Assembly (NCBI GenBank): GCA_963082975.1 | Contig: OY720345.1 | Coordinates: 30,698,611-30,762,610 of the forward strand | Reading direction: 5' to 3' | Length of the DNA stretch: 64,000 nt | From: Labia minor | Lineage: Eukaryota; Arthropoda; Insecta; Dermaptera; Spongiphoridae | Shown here: piece after piece, positions 11,049 to 23,746 of the stretch | Numbering within the stretch: position 1 is the stretch's first letter | Layout: the number at the start of each line of letters is the position of its first letter | Position numbers and translations under genes: made by a program | Notes under the pieces: model-generated | Database searches by the model: none | Seen by the model: only the letters and a program-made list of their open reading frames with translations | Told to the model about the DNA's origin: nothing

Positions 11049-12314
11049 AGCGTGCCAATTATGCAACTAAATAGAAAATATTGTATAAAATAAAAAGCAG
11101 GCATAATTATAAAATAATTTTACCACTGATATGACCCTAAAAAATCTTTATTAAAAAGAAATTAAATAATTTGCTTAATATTTTTTTTTAAAAAGTCAAA
11201 TTCATTTATTTAAAAAACTGATAACAGTCATTTGGAAAAAAATAATAGTCAAAGAATTCAATGAATAACCAAAAATAACCTCTAAAAATATGTAAATGAA
11301 AATGAGATTTTAATTATTATTTTTCTTTCTTTTTTTTGAGATGTTATAGCAAAATTTAGATTGAATTTTAATATGGATTATTCAAGTGATTTTTTCAGTT
11401 TCCTTCTATTCAAGTTTTGAATTAAAATTTCATTAAAAAAATACAGATCAAGGAATGTCTATCAATTTGAAAAATTGTCAGGAAAAAAAACGTCAAAAAG
11501 AGAATGAACAAATATTAAAAAAAAAATCTGTCTAGCATGTAGGAATGAGAGTTTTGAGAGCGTGGGTGTATATTGGAAAGGGTTGGTTTGGATATGTTGG
11601 GTCTGGTCTGATTGGTAAATTAGAAAAGTGTACTAACAGACACGCAACGAATATAGAATATCGTATAGATAGATTTTTTTATAAGAGAGAAAGAGAGAAA
11701 AAATTTATTGAATGTATAGAGGACTATTTGTACCATCTCCCTTCTCTTTTGAACTTTGACTGGCTAATAAATTAATTAACATCTGAATAGGAAGGGAGGA
11801 AGGTCGAAACATCGTCTCGCAGGTTCGACAGAAATTCCATTCCAATCAAATTAAATTGATTAATTTAAAAATTAAAATCTTGAAGCAATATTTTGTATAA
11901 ATCTATAATAATTTTATTTACAAAATCAATAATAATCGAAAATATACAGCTTCGACTATTAAATTAATTATATATATATATATATATTATATATGTAAAT
12001 AAATGTATTATTTATTTTTTTTAATCTAAAATTAATATTTTATTTAATATTTTAAATATGTAGAAAGAAGATAATTAGAATTTAATATTTTGTGGAATAT
12101 GTTTAATGAGATAATATGTAGGATAATAATCTATAAAGATTAATTAAAATGTAATATAATATACATACTAATTGAATAAACATTTTTTTTTTATTGAAAT
12201 TCTGAATTTTTAATTTTTTATCTTAATTAACTTTCATGGTTTTTATTCATAATAAAAATGAAAAATTTATTAATGTGAAATTTACTACTTTAATTATATT
12301 ATATTTAAAAATTA
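11049..12314. other. gene-free AT-rich stretch
   Basis: Mostly A/T single-copy-looking DNA. A more balanced patch lies at 11540-11830, where a 76-codon open frame has no recognisable domain and I do not call it a gene. A (TA)n run is at about 11966-11986. Confidence 0.45.
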
Positions 12315-12798
12315 GATAATTGTTTTTAAAAACGGAAGCTTCAGGGATTTGAATAAGACTTTACCAGTGGATTCCTTTTTTAATTCCAAAGAAACTTTCT
12401 TTATGCGATATTTCTCGGTCATTTCGAGTTTCCGGGATAAAAATTATTAAAGTTTGACAGATAAACTAGTTATGAACGTCCAAATGAGCAGTCATTTAGT
12501 AATGTTTTATTGACTAATTCACTAATTATTGACTTTTTGAATTTTCAGATATCCAAACCGAACTCAAAGAAAAACCCTGAAAATTATCGAAGCCGTCTAG
12601 TGGCCAAATGAATAGAACATGATAGCTAAATAATTCGAATATCAATGAATTTATATGCAAATTTTAATAATTTTTATCTCGGAAACTATAAGTGACCGAA
12701 CCATTTGCTAATTTAATACTCTCTTGGAATTAAAAAAGAAATCCACTGGTAAAGTTTTATACAAATGCCTGAACCTTCGCTTTTTTGAAACAATTACT
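12315..12798. mobile_element. foldback MITE copy 2, perfect 8-bp TSD
   Basis: Starts GATAATTGTTTTTAAAAAC and ends GAAACAATTACT, flanked by aaaaatta on both sides (12307-12314, 12799-12806). The inner arm words (ccagtggattcc, aaattttaataattttta, actataagtgaccg) are those of the family. The outer 30 bp differ from copy 1 yet match between this copy's own two arms. Confidence 0.88.
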
Positions 12799-12806
12799 AA
12801 AAATTA

Positions 12807-13807
12807 ATTATGAAAATTATTTAAATTATAGTGATAATTCAATTTATTATTATTAATATTTATTTTCTGTTAAACATGTCGCATCTCCTTTTGAATATGA
12901 ATTAATTTATCTACACTAGATTAACATATTAATCTAAATAATAATTAATAGTTAGAGCTCTTACGGCAGGACAAGAGAGCTTTAAATATTAACACCAGCT
13001 TTAGTTAATTCATAATGAATTTCATATATATTATAAGAATAATTTCGAATAATTTATTTTTTAAATACTTATTTGTAAAAAAAATAAATATTTTCAGAAG
13101 AAACAATAAAACATTTTAATTAAGTATTTTTATTTAAATAAATTTAATATTCTGAAACCTAAGAAAAAAAATGATAACATAAACAACCTTAAATAAACCA
13201 CGACTTATCTTATCCAGATAGACTAATGTTAGTTGTTATATAATATTATATTATATAATAAATAAATACTTGATTAATTTTAATAAATATAAATAATTAT
13301 ATAATAAAATGTATTCATTCATTAGAGAAAGTCAAATACATTTTATATTTTCAGTGTGGTTTTATAATTTTAATGAGAATATCTTTGAAACTAACTTTCT
13401 TCATTGAGCACACTGGTTCATTAAGTATGTTATATCGCCCTTTAGGGGAGAGTGGAAAGATCAAGGGGGTGATACTAGCCTCGGGTGATCTGGTCAGAAT
13501 TTATTAGAAATAAGGGACAATTGAATTCATTAAGAAACAACAGAAAAAATGAGTAATATTGTAATATAAAATATATTTTTATTAAGTAAATGGTTAACAC
13601 ATATTTGCGTTCATTTTATTTTCATTTTCCTTGATAAAACTCCTGGCGAAATAAACTAAAATTAAAATAGCAAATGAAAATATCAAACATAAAGTGAAAA
13701 ACCTCTCTGATACATGAATTTTATACAAAAAAAATTATGAGTGATATCAAGATCATAAAACTAAAACAAATATAAATATAAAGAAATAGGTAAACTGTAA
13801 ATAACAT
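12807..13807. other. gene-free AT-rich stretch
   Basis: No gene. A balanced patch at 13400-13510 (ccctttaggggagag, gatactagcctcgggtgatc) is not recognised. The rest is A/T-rich. Confidence 0.4.
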
Positions 13808-13915
13808 CAGGATTTTTTCTATTGCTGGAAACTTTGCGAACGAGGTCCAATAAACCTATCAATCAAAATTGGGAAGCCTGTTGAAAAAAGAAGTAGTATC
13901 TTCGAATCAAGAAAA
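13808..13915 (+). repeat. SINE-like fragment, copy with shared tail
   Basis: Contains ggattttttctattgctgg, then aattgggaagcctgttgaaa, aagtagtatcttcgaatcaa and gaaaaatg. The order matches the elements at 35040-35222 and 41521-41705 (gggaagctacttgataaaaa, gtagcgcctccgatcaagaa), so this is a divergent copy of that family. Confidence 0.45.
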
Positions 13916-14137
13916 ATGTTTAAAAGAATCCGTTGTTCTGATTATGCCTCTACCCCGTTCAGATGTGAACTGATTGGATAGGTTCTATCTATTCGATTCA
14001 TGCTTATCAGCGTGGGATTAGATATAAAGTAACTAAATTGTTAGATCTAAATAAATTATTCTTTTCTTAATTTATTATTGACATGCCTTTGCTATTTAAA
14101 TAGTATTAGCATAGACATATTTTAATTGTATACTTTT

Positions 14138-14855
14138 TTACTATCTCGCTAGAAAATTTTCGATGACGAGATTTTGATGTTTTTATACGTTATGAAGTTC
14201 CCTGAGTCATTTTCACTAAGTTTGAGAAAAATGCCTGACTGTCTGTGTGTGAGTGTGTTTGTGTATGTAGTCAAGATTACGCAAAAACGGTTTGAGCTAG
14301 AATAATGAAATTTGGTATACAGGCATTATTCGAATTTCGTAGCTTTCTATCAACTTTTGAGAAATGTAGCTCATCCAGAAGAAGATCCTTACCTACCTGT
14401 TTTCATTTTTTTCCTCTAAACTGACCGTAAAAATAAAGATATATGTTTGATAGTTTTTTCACATCATTAAAAATTGTATAAAACTGCTATATATAGAATT
14501 TCAGCTTGATTGAATAGCTGAAAGCAGCGGTATTAATTTTTTAACACGACTGTAAATCACGCGCCAGCACGTGACGTGGTGCCATCAACAAAAAGCCAAA
14601 CACGTGCTGGTTTAATAAATATTATTTATTAATTTTAATTTAAATATAATATCTGTTAATTAATCCAATTCAAATTTGACTGACCGTAAAAACAAAGATA
14701 TATGTTTGATAGTTTTTCACATGATTAAAAATTCTATAAAACTCAGCTTGACTGAATCATTGAAAGTACTGGAATTAATTTTTTAAATTTTGACTTAAAA
14801 TAATTCAATTCAAATTTGCGAGATAGTCGAGTGGAGACACTCCACATTTTTTTTA
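14138..14855 (+). repeat. dispersed repeat family S, copy 3 with internal duplication
   Basis: Runs from actatctcgctagaaaattt to gcgagatagtcgagtggaga and cactcca. It is longer than expected in its second half because gaccgtaaaaa...gatatatgtttgatagtttt occurs twice (about 14422 and 14681). It is therefore a fusion of a full copy with part of another. It carries cacgtgacgtgg and acacgtgctgg near 14565-14610. Confidence 0.75.
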
Positions 14856-15400
14856 ATTATAAATGAAATAATTTAGCAAACAGTCATAATAATTAGAAGG
14901 TAAGGCAACTCTGATCTAAAATTTAATTATATTATATTATTAATTTAATTTCATATTTTTTTGATTTTTTGATTTTATGATTCAATGAATATCTTTTTTG
15001 AGTTTATTTTACTTGATTTTTCCAAATGACCATCTGCGTTATTTCTATTTCACTGATGACAAACTTTGTCTAGGTGATGTGTATGTAGAGTGAGTGGATC
15101 TCACTCTCTCTTGCCTATCTCCTTTTAGCCCGAGGGTAGTGATCTAGGCCAAAAGGGACCTACCACCCCACTCCTGTTCATGTTTGCCCTTTCATTTATT
15201 CATTAGGACAAGTGGCGCACACTAACACACACCCACTGAGGGGTGGGCCATGTGCTCCTGGCTGCATGCGGTCACCCTCTCTCTTGTTACTCCTCACTCT
15301 CCCTCCACTTTTGCCAACAAAACTCCCTCTCTCATGTCCCTTTGGCTAAATTCACCCTATATACTACATAACTGAGAGCAGATACAGTATGAAACCCTTA
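14856..15400. other. gene-free, balanced C/T-rich island
   Basis: From 15050 to 15400 the sequence is unusually balanced, with cccgagggtagtgatctagg, cacacacccactgaggggtg and repeated ctctctc. No reading frame stands out. It is a candidate regulatory island judged only by composition. Confidence 0.35.
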
Positions 15401-15402
15401 TA

Positions 15403-15440
15403 AAGGGTGACAGCTCAATCGGTTGCACGCCAAACTTGCC
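15403..15440 (+). repeat. tRNA 5'-half-like sequence (SINE head candidate)
   Basis: The text gggtgacagctcaatcggtt followed by gcacgccaaacttgcctg looks like the D-arm and anticodon-arm half of a tRNA. It includes an A-box-like agctcaatcgg (RNA polymerase III internal promoter). No B box or T-arm follows at the expected distance, so it is a fragment or the head of a tRNA-derived SINE, not a tRNA gene. Confidence 0.4.
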
Positions 15441-16535
15441 TGAAAAATATTCCACCACTTACACTAACCCACGCACACATAAATACAAAGTAAAAATAAT
15501 AATAAAAAAAGTTTTAAATTTATTTTATTTAATAAAACAAAATTTTTTGATTTCTTATAAACCACATATAAAGGTATCAAAAAGATATAAAACTTATCTA
15601 TTTTTGTTTTTATTTTAACTTTTTTAAGTATTAAAAATTGTCAAAATCTTCTGACAAAATAATGAATAATAACCAAATTAATTTTCAAATCGAAACAACC
15701 TGTACATTTTTAGATAATTTAATAAATTAAAGGTAGGTGCTTATATTACTTTGTTACTAGAGAAGAGACCGTTTGAAATGAAAATTAGGTTTGGTAAGAC
15801 TGATATTGATAATTTAATTGTTGCCACTGGTACATTTACTCAAATTCAATGAAAAACAGACCCATTGACAATATTAAAGAAAAATTAGTGATTGTCATGA
15901 TAATATATCCAAAAATTTTTACCCATTATTTTTTAATTAAAACAAAATATAAATATATTAAAATCAAAACAATCTGAAAGATAGTAAATTTGATATAACT
16001 ATAATATCGTTTTTAAGTTTCAAGTTTTTTACTATAAAATAGATATAAATATATATATACCTATCTTATCTCATATTTTATCTATACTTCAAGTTTATCT
16101 AATACTATATGTGTATCAAACTTTAAATAAATAAACGAACGATATTAAGACCATCTGATCTATTTTATATTATTTTGTGGATCCCATAAATTCAAAATTC
16201 AAATACATTAATAAAATACTTTTATTATTTTTAATTGATGAATTATGTATTATTATTTAAAATAGTTAAAAAAAATGATTAAATAATTAGTATTTCACAT
16301 GTTCAGATTTATCAATATTATGGCAAATTAATCTGAAAATATAAATTTTCTATATATATCCTAAATTCAACCTAACAAGAATTTTTAATCGTTAAATAGT
16401 TATTTTCATTCTATAAATCGTCCAAAGACATCATGGATAATTATTGAGCCTCAAATAATAATAGACTTCCTGGAATGTAAGAAAACGAAAGCTATTTTAT
16501 TTACAAATAAAAAAAAATAAATTTTTTTTTTTTAA
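15441..16535. other. gene-free AT-rich stretch
   Basis: A/T-rich DNA. Open frames are lysine/phenylalanine-rich translations of A/T. Nothing recognised. Confidence 0.45.
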
Positions 16536-16991
16536 ACTTGAATTAAATGAAACGGCAACACTGCTCCTGCTAGAAGGCAACTACCAGCTGGCTGATGTCA
16601 AAATATGAACTAGCTGGGTCTTTTAGTTTTTATTTGACATCCATTAATAGCAGACTATAAAATGAAAAAAAGTGAACTTCCATGAAAATCCATGAATTGG
16701 GATACAAATTGCTCTCTCATCCGCCCTATTCTCCGGATTTAGCCCCGAGTGACTATTTCTTGTTTCCAAAGCTGAAGAAATGGTTCGGCTGAAAGAGATT
16801 TGTCTCCAACGATGAAATAATCTCATAAACAAATACCTATTTTGATGTCCTCGAAAGAGATAAAAAAAAATTGAAGAACGTTGGACGAAGTGTATATAGC
16901 TCAAAGGAGAGTATGGTGAAAAATAAAATAATTTTTTATCCAAAAACCAGTGATTCATTCAAAAAGTCACGGACTTATTGACCTACCCTCG
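16536..16991 (+). pseudogene. mariner deletion derivative, copy b
   Basis: After a worn 5' leader (gggtcttttagtttttattt, gacatccattaatagcagac) comes a start region encoding KKSEF. A deletion joins it directly to the transposase C-terminus. In frame after the junction, about 16685-16790, it reads IHELGYKLLSHPPYSPD then LAPSDYFLFPKLKKWFG, the block containing the third catalytic Asp in intact mariners. Stops follow soon after. The right terminal repeat is cacggacttattgacctacc + ctcg. The left terminal repeat is not preserved. Confidence 0.85.
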
Positions 16992-17272
16992 TATAATATT
17001 ACATACATAAATTTAAATTTTGTTTTTCTATTTTGTTCTAAATTTTATTAGTCAAGTTAGTGATTTCACTTATTCATAATTTTCTTAAAAATTCTCTAAA
17101 TATAAAAAAATTAATTTATCGATTTACTTAAAATTTCTTTATTCTATTATCTTATTATTTATTTAATATATATAATTAGTTAAAAAATTCAGATTAATTT
17201 ATTTCAATATTTATTTAATTCTTTAATTCCATAGATTCGAAATTAAGATCCTATTATATTAATGGGATATTT

Positions 17273-17926
17273 TTACCGACCGAAGATAGTAAGGGAGGTA
17301 TTGTTTTCACACCAAATTTCACATGTGGAGATTTTTACATATCTCCACGAATCATGCATTTTCTAAACAGAAAAAAGTATTTTTAGCATGATGTCTGTCC
17401 GTCCGTCTGTCCGTCTGTCCGTCCGTCTGTCCGTCTGTCCGTCCGTATAGATGTGTACAGCCTGAACGGCTCAACCGATTTTGATGAAATTTGGTATATT
17501 TACTTAATGCATCAGTGGGATGAATTGATCAACTTTTGGTGCAATTCAGGAAACCGGAAGTGGTAGTATTAGCAATCGACGATAGGAAGGGAAGGGTTAT
17601 TTTCACACCAAAGGAGATTTTTTTATATATTACCACGAATCATACACTTTGTATTGGTTTTATCCTCGGGAAAATCATATTTATTAGTTTTTTCTTGATT
17701 TAAAATTATATGACGTCATCCAGGCATTCATGACATCACAGCCTGGTCTTGCATATATATTATAAATAAAATAAAATTAAAAATGTTTTATTTATTATTT
17801 ATGTATCCATATCTGTTTTTTATTACATTAATAGATATATTAAAATTATTTGAAATTGTTTCTGTAGCTGGAAATTAATTTATTTCAAACAGTCGGTCGG
17901 TTCGGACCTGGCCACAGGTCAACTTA
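17273..17926 (+). repeat. dispersed repeat family G, copy 2
   Basis: Runs from ttaccgaccgaagatagtaa to gccacaggtcaactta. It contains an expanded GTCC/GTCT tract (17393-17446), cggctcaaccgattttgatg, one perfect TGACGTCA (17711-17718) and a second, mutated site tgacatca 20 bp further on. No coding capacity. Confidence 0.75.
17393..17446. repeat. GTCC/GTCT tetranucleotide tract in family G
   Basis: Alternating gtcc and gtct units, longer here than in the G copies at 10080, 33685 and 41885. The length variation between copies of one family shows the tract expands after insertion. Confidence 0.9.
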
Positions 17927-18892
17927 TTTTTATTAATTACCAGAAATATTTTTCACAATTTATTCAATTAAGTATGATAGATTGAATAATTTTCATTTAA
18001 TAGATAAGTATTATCTAATAACTTTTCAAAATTAAATCATTTTATTATTATTACTATTTTAATTTTACCTTAAAATTCACTTCAATACCTTTTTTTGATA
18101 CTGTCTATGTTTTTTTTATTAAATAATTAAAAATAATCATAAACATTATCATTATCATAAAAAAAAGTGATAAGGAAATAAAAAGTTGTAAAAAAATAGA
18201 TATAAAAATTAGGGTGGAATAAAAAAAAAGAAGAATAAAGGGTTGAAAGAATGTCGGGAGAAGTTTATTATATGTATATATGTAAAATGAAAGGAAAGGA
18301 AAAAGATGGAGAAGAGAAAGATGAACGAGAGAATGAGAGAGAGAGAGAAAGAGGAAGAGAGAGACGATTTTGATTAAATTTCCTGAGAATGGCGGCCCTT
18401 AACACTTAATATTACAGCGAGAGGTCATTTATTCTAGGAAACTTCTCCGACTCTCAATATTAATGATATCGAGAAAGTTAAGTTCAAAGGGAAGAACACG
18501 ACGAAGGAAAAGCATAAGATAGAGAATGAGAGGGAGAGAGAATAGAGGTGGGTGGATAAGGAGTGAAGATTTCTTAGCTGGCAATTAAGTAAAGAAAATC
18601 GCTCTCTCAGCGAATTTCATTCCGCTTGGGACAAGAAGAGAGAGAGAGATTCTATGCAGCAATCACATCCCCTTTATATTGGGTATTAATTAACATACCA
18701 CATTACACTTAGCAACACATTCAAATATATATATATATATATATATTTAAAATAGCATTAGGTTTCATAAAAATAAATAATATACATATAAGTAATAATA
18801 ATATAATCAGTGAAATGCTATAAATACATCATTTAAGTGTAAAAATTAATAGAATAGATTTATATTTAGAAAAAATTGAAATTTTGCATTTT
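17927..18892. other. gene-free stretch with GAGAG-rich island 18250-18690
   Basis: AT-rich until about 18250. A purine-rich, balanced island follows with many gagag words (18320-18365, 18525-18545, 18640-18655) and a core gagaatggcggcccttaaca (about 18390). GAGAG plus ATGGC/GCCAT motifs are the combination seen at fly Polycomb response elements; that link is inference. A (TA)n run is at about 18728-18748. Confidence 0.4.
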
Positions 18893-19391
18893 TTATGAAG
18901 GCGCTCTAAGAAGATAGACAGAGGCTCTGCCCACTGTACCTCCGATTTGTTGATCTTCGTTTTCACCCAAATTTGCAAATTGCATAATTTTTTAAAATAT
19001 AAATTTAAAGATAAAAAATATTACTTAAGCTTTGTTTTAGAAAATATTAATCAATTGGGAGTAATATTCAATTTAATTTAATTTTACTTTTAATATTATA
19101 GAATATTAGATTTTCAATATTATAAACATTCTTTGTATGGAAATTTCTAGAATTATTATTTTTATATTGAAGATCAACTTCTTAAATGAGCCACCAAAGG
19201 CGCCACATGGAGCGTTGTTTATTTGGGCCGGTGTTTTGCACATAACTCTGGAAAAGATCAACTTTTTTGAAATTTTCAATCTTATACCTTATCCTTGGGT
19301 CATGGCGGTTCTAATGATACCCGAACCATTAAGATCCATGAAGTCGTTTAGAAGGAGTTTAGGATTGCATATTCGTTTAATTATATAGAGA
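18893..19391 (-). mobile_element. Helitron-like non-autonomous element, copy 1 (3' end degraded)
   Basis: On the minus strand it starts TCTCTATATAATTAAACG after an A, then gcaatcctaaactccttcta and the same body as the copies at 31238 and 63002 (aaaagttgatc, agcgcc...ggtggctcatttaagaag). The 3' end has ggtacagtgggcagagcc and a remnant agagcgccttc of the terminal hairpin but no CTAG. An 83-codon open frame on the opposite strand is a by-product of the repeat. Confidence 0.65.
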
Positions 19392-21159
19392 TTAATTTGG
19401 AAAAAAACAATATTATAAATATAAATATTATAAATTCTAATTCTAAATTTTTAAATAAAAAATAAATATTTATGTTTTAAAAGTACTTAAAATAATATAT
19501 CAATTATAATAAATAAATAATCTATTACACGAGAAAATGTGTTGAATTCTAAAAAAATATATAGGTTTTTGATCTATAATATTGATATATTTTAATAATA
19601 AAAGTTATTTAATTTATTAATATTTACTTTACTAATATACTTAGTTTTATAATTTACAAATAATATAATATTTAGATTTGTTCATATATAGTATAGGATT
19701 TACATATTATATAATAATAAAAGTAACAATAATATAAATTAGTGGTGGATTACCTAATAAGTACGTGCCCCGGTAGAGAAGAGATCCCAAAATTTATAGA
19801 TATTTAAAAACATTTCCTGATTTTTTATTTATTCATTCAAGAAATGAGCATTTAAAATTTTATGGCCATATTTAATGATATTTAGAACCATATTGAAAAA
19901 TTGAAAATGTTTAATCGCCAAATCGGAAAAAATTTTACCTTTTTTTGTGTCATGACTTTAATTTTTTTAATTGAGCCACAATAAACTCAAAAAGAACCAT
20001 ATGTGGCATACACAATATTAAAATCAAGTAATTATTTATTACTATGATAATTATTTAATTGATAACTCCATTTTGGAAACCATTAAAAAAGAAGAATAAT
20101 TTATTTAAACTACAAAAATTTATTTTAAAAAAACTTGTGAATAATATTAATAATGGTTTTTGACCGAGATCCGATGATCATGAATAATAAAATGAAAATT
20201 CATTTTTTTTTTCTTTATAATTTTCATAATTTTTTCAGATATTTTTTTAATATATATATATATATATATGTATATACGAATATACATATTATCTTGTATG
20301 AATAGATTGCAATGATTTATTTGAATGAAGTTGTCACATGACTGGCACATAAGCAGGTTGCCATATGGGAGAAGGATATTTATAAATAATAGGACAGGCA
20401 AGGGTGTAAACTTAAATGTTTAAGCAGCTTCTAATGACAGTAGAGGTCACCCCCTCCTCCCCCATCTATAACACGGGTGTGTCAAACCAACACCTCCCCA
20501 ATGGTAAGGAAGGGGCAGGCAGGGGCTATTTAGTTCCACCCATAAGTCTATAGTGAACCATTCTAAAAAGGGCTAATCCACAGGGATGTTGGACGGTGAG
20601 GAGGGGGAGGTAATGAATAAAAACAGGTTCATTCAACAGGAAGTAATCTTATTTCGGATGGCAGATGAACATCAGTAAGCAACTCACCGAGCATTTATTT
20701 TAAATGACGAGATCAGTGTAACAACAGATGCATACAAACATTAAAATACAAAAGCCTTTACAATTCGAGTGGTGAAAAAAATGAGGGGTAGCGTTTAGAT
20801 GAACATATAAGAACAAGTGTATTAGAAAGACATGAACATAGATAATCAATGATAAGAACACTTGTTTATTTAATACATACATATGTTATTTAAAACATTA
20901 ATCTTCACTTACATTTAAATAAACAAAATTTTATTTCTCTTAGTTAATCGCTCGATCTAAAAATATGCAACTTTTTGTTATTTATTACAATAAAAGAAAG
21001 ATACTAAGAATCTATGAAATAAATATTAATACATTTTCAAAAACTTATAAAAAAACTTGTAAAAATATATATAATAAAAAATATACTAAAATTTTTAAAT
21101 TAAAATAGGAAAATATTATATCTATATTTATAGTTTTGATTATAAAAAATCTATTTATA
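19392..21159. other. gene-free stretch; balanced island 20290-20900
   Basis: From 19392 to 20290 it is AT-rich, with an unassigned hAT-MITE-like patch near 19742-20010 (ggtggattacctaataagta, cgtgccccggtagag). From 20290 to 20900 it is balanced and non-repetitive, with several E-box-like words (cacatg, catatg), acaggaagtaatctta (ETS-like core) and gggctaatccaca. It is a candidate regulatory island. Confidence 0.4.
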
Positions 21160-21622
21160 CGAGGGCAGGACTTTTTGAAATGCCCATCTCTTAAATTTAA
21201 ATAGAAACGACGCAGTCAACTATCAGCTGAATCCTGTCGAAACTTGAACCAGTTTTTGTTTGACATCCATTAATAGCAGACTACTTCGTGATTGGAGAAG
21301 AAAATGGAAAAAAGTGAATTTCCATGAAAATCCATGAATTAGGATACAAATTGCTCCCTCATCCGCCCTATTCTCCAAATTTAGCCCCGTGTGACTATTT
21401 CTTGTTTCGAAACCTGAAGAAATGTCTCGACTTAGAGATTTGACACCGACAAACAAACAAATCTATTTTGAAGTCCTCGAAAAATTTTATTTTTTGGAAT
21501 GCATAAAAATATTGGAGAAACTGAACGAAGTGTATAGTATTCAAAGAAGAGTACGTTGAAAAAAAAAAATATTCAAAAACATGTTTCATTCAAAAAGTCA
21601 CGGACTTAATGACCTGCCTTCG
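21160..21622 (+). pseudogene. mariner deletion derivative, copy c
   Basis: Left terminal repeat cgagggcaggactttttgaa, with about 15 bp missing inside it compared with the family. It continues with the leader (tttgacatccattaatagca), a start region encoding MEKSEF and the same internal junction as copy b. The C-terminal block follows: HELGYKLLPHPPYSP then NLAPCDYFLFRNLKKCL, with Asp-to-Asn and Ser-to-Cys changes in the PDLAPSD motif. The right terminal repeat is cacggacttaatgacctgcc + ttcg. Confidence 0.87.
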
Positions 21623-22686
21623 ATAATATATATGGTGTATATATATATATTTAATAAATTTAATTATTTTATTATTTATACATTTGTAAAAAAATATAAT
21701 TTATTAAAAATTCAAAGTTTATTTAACAAAAAATTATGAATATATATATTTAAGCCTCCCCCTTTAAAGTGTGAACCATTTTAAATTATTTTGAGTTATT
21801 TCCATGTTAAATTCTTTTTACAGTCTATTTTATTTAAATAATTACTTAAAAATTTTAAAATTATTCTATGTATGATTATTAATGGATGCGATAAGAAACG
21901 CGTTGAGGTGTGTGTTGTTGATACTACGGGGGTGTTAAAAAAGTGAGTTGTCTGTTCGTCCTTGTCGAGATGGCTCGTCTATTTATCTATGACTAGAAGA
22001 TAGAATTGAGTTAGGTTGGCTTAGGCGTTGAGAGGTATACTTTAACTGACAGTGGGGTGGGTTTAAGAAGAGAAATGAAGATGGCCTCCGGGCTGAGAAT
22101 CTCTTTTACAGAGCAACCCAAGATGGAGGCAATTGCATCCTCTCCCCCTACCCCCTCCACTTCCTTAAAGCTTAAGATATTTGTTGGCTGTCGTATACCG
22201 AGAGAGAGGCCCATTTCCTTCCACTACCCTCTCCACCTTCACATCTACTCGACTTCTTTGCACCCATTTATTATTTGCATAATTAATTTCACCCTGCCAA
22301 CCACCACCATCCCCTATACTTTCTACGCACTCGCCATTTTACAAAAGGGGGAGTTTCTATTCCAAGTAAAATTGGCTTTTTTCTATTTATTCTCTTTACA
22401 GAAATTTTTTTTTAGACTTTATTTAGGTTAATTTCTTAGCTTATCTATGAACTCCATTAGAGATAAAATTACTAAATTATAAGCTATAAAATCCAAAGTC
22501 TAATAGAATTATTACCAAGAAAAATAATTTATATTCTAAATGACGAAGAAATGAGCTGATAGAATTTATAATTTAAAATTATCTGATTTTTCTTGATAAT
22601 TTAATTTTATATTAATTCATTTCACAAAAATTTTGTTTTTTAAATATAAATAAATTCTGAATGAATATCTATGATCTTTGAGATAT

Positions 22687-22732
<46 letters not shown>

Positions 22733-23452
22733 ATTAAAATAAATGATATAAATAATTAATATCTATAATTTTTAAATGAAATACAATAAATTTTAATGAT
22801 ATTTATAGAGAAAAGTGTAGATTTTTAAAAAAATTTCCCTCCCTCTGAATTAAACTCTTTTAAATTAATTTTTTTTCGATTTATATAAATTTATTTATTT
22901 TTTATTATTAAAAAAATTTTTAAATAATTTTTTTTTTAGATTATAATTTAAATTGAAAATATGTTGATTTCTCTCTAAAAGTTTATAGAATTCTGGATAA
23001 AATATAATTTTTTTTTTAATTTCCTCATAAATTATTTTGTTTTTTATTGTAATTAATAATAAAAGAAATATTATATTACAAATATTTAAATAGATATATT
23101 ATTATAAATTATACTAAAAATTCAATTATTATTATTAAATATTTTAAATTAATAATGTTTTATTCTAATGAATAATAACGGATGGTTGTTATTTATCCAT
23201 TCTATTATGGTATTATCTAAAAATTATAACTATCATAAAAATAAATAAATCTTTATTTGGATCTACTAAATTCAAAAAAGTTGGAATATAGGAAATGTAT
23301 GAATGTTCAATTGAGTTGAATTTTTATTATTTGTCCGATATTTTAGGAATATCTTAATCTTAATAAAATTTTAATTATTAAAATTTCACAATGAAAAACA
23401 AAGAAATATATTATTATTGAAATTAGATTAATTTTTTTTTATTTTTATATAT
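21623..23452. other. gene-free stretch; balanced patch 21880-22340
   Basis: From 21880 to 22340 it is balanced, with aaacgcgttgaggtgtgtgt and C-rich runs. A 124-codon frame at 22057-22431 spans it, but it degrades into hydrophobic low-complexity text and matches nothing, so I do not call it. A long (TA)n run is at 22689-22727. From 22730 to 23452 it is almost pure A/T. Confidence 0.45.
22689..22727. repeat. (TA)n microsatellite
   Basis: About 19 uninterrupted AT units, among the longest such runs in the window. Confidence 0.95.
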
Positions 23453-23746
23453 CAGTGATTCTCAACCATTGTGCCGCGGCACTTTTGTGTGGCGCAAAAT
23501 TTTCAAAATGTGCCGCCAAATTTTACAAATGTAAAGTTCAAATTAAGAAAAAGTACTTATTTATTTCACATGTAAGTAAAAATAGGTAAAATTTTTTTCA
23601 ATATGGTTCTAAAAAAAGGTAAAATGTTTTTGAAATCAGGCTCGTAAACATTTTCGACTTTTTTCAATTTTTTTCTTTGTGTGCCGCCAAATTTTTAAAC
23701 CGTTAAAAGTTAAAAGTAAGCGGTAAAAAAAAGGTTGAGATCACTG
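23453..23746. mobile_element. hAT-type MITE
   Basis: Ends CAGTGATTCTCAACCATTG and GGTTGAGATCACTG bound 294 bp of non-coding DNA with gtgccgcggcac and repeated ccgccaaattttta words. Body text matches the nested copy at 10514-10747. The flank ttatatat on the left recurs four bases beyond the right end (tgtg then ttatatat). The duplication is therefore offset, perhaps by a small later insertion. Confidence 0.8.

Noticed and set aside
15403..15475. tRNA gene
   Set aside because: Only the A-box/5' half is present. There is no T-arm or acceptor pairing downstream.
17393..17446. CRISPR-like or coding tandem repeat
   Set aside because: It is a GTCC/GTCT simple-sequence tract inside a dispersed repeat. 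There are no spacers, and the DNA is animal nuclear.
22057..22431. 124-codon plus-strand frame starting MGLRREMKMASG
   Set aside because: The first part is in a balanced island, but the frame continues into A/T-rich hydrophobic text. No domain, no splice context, and a competing frame on the other strand.
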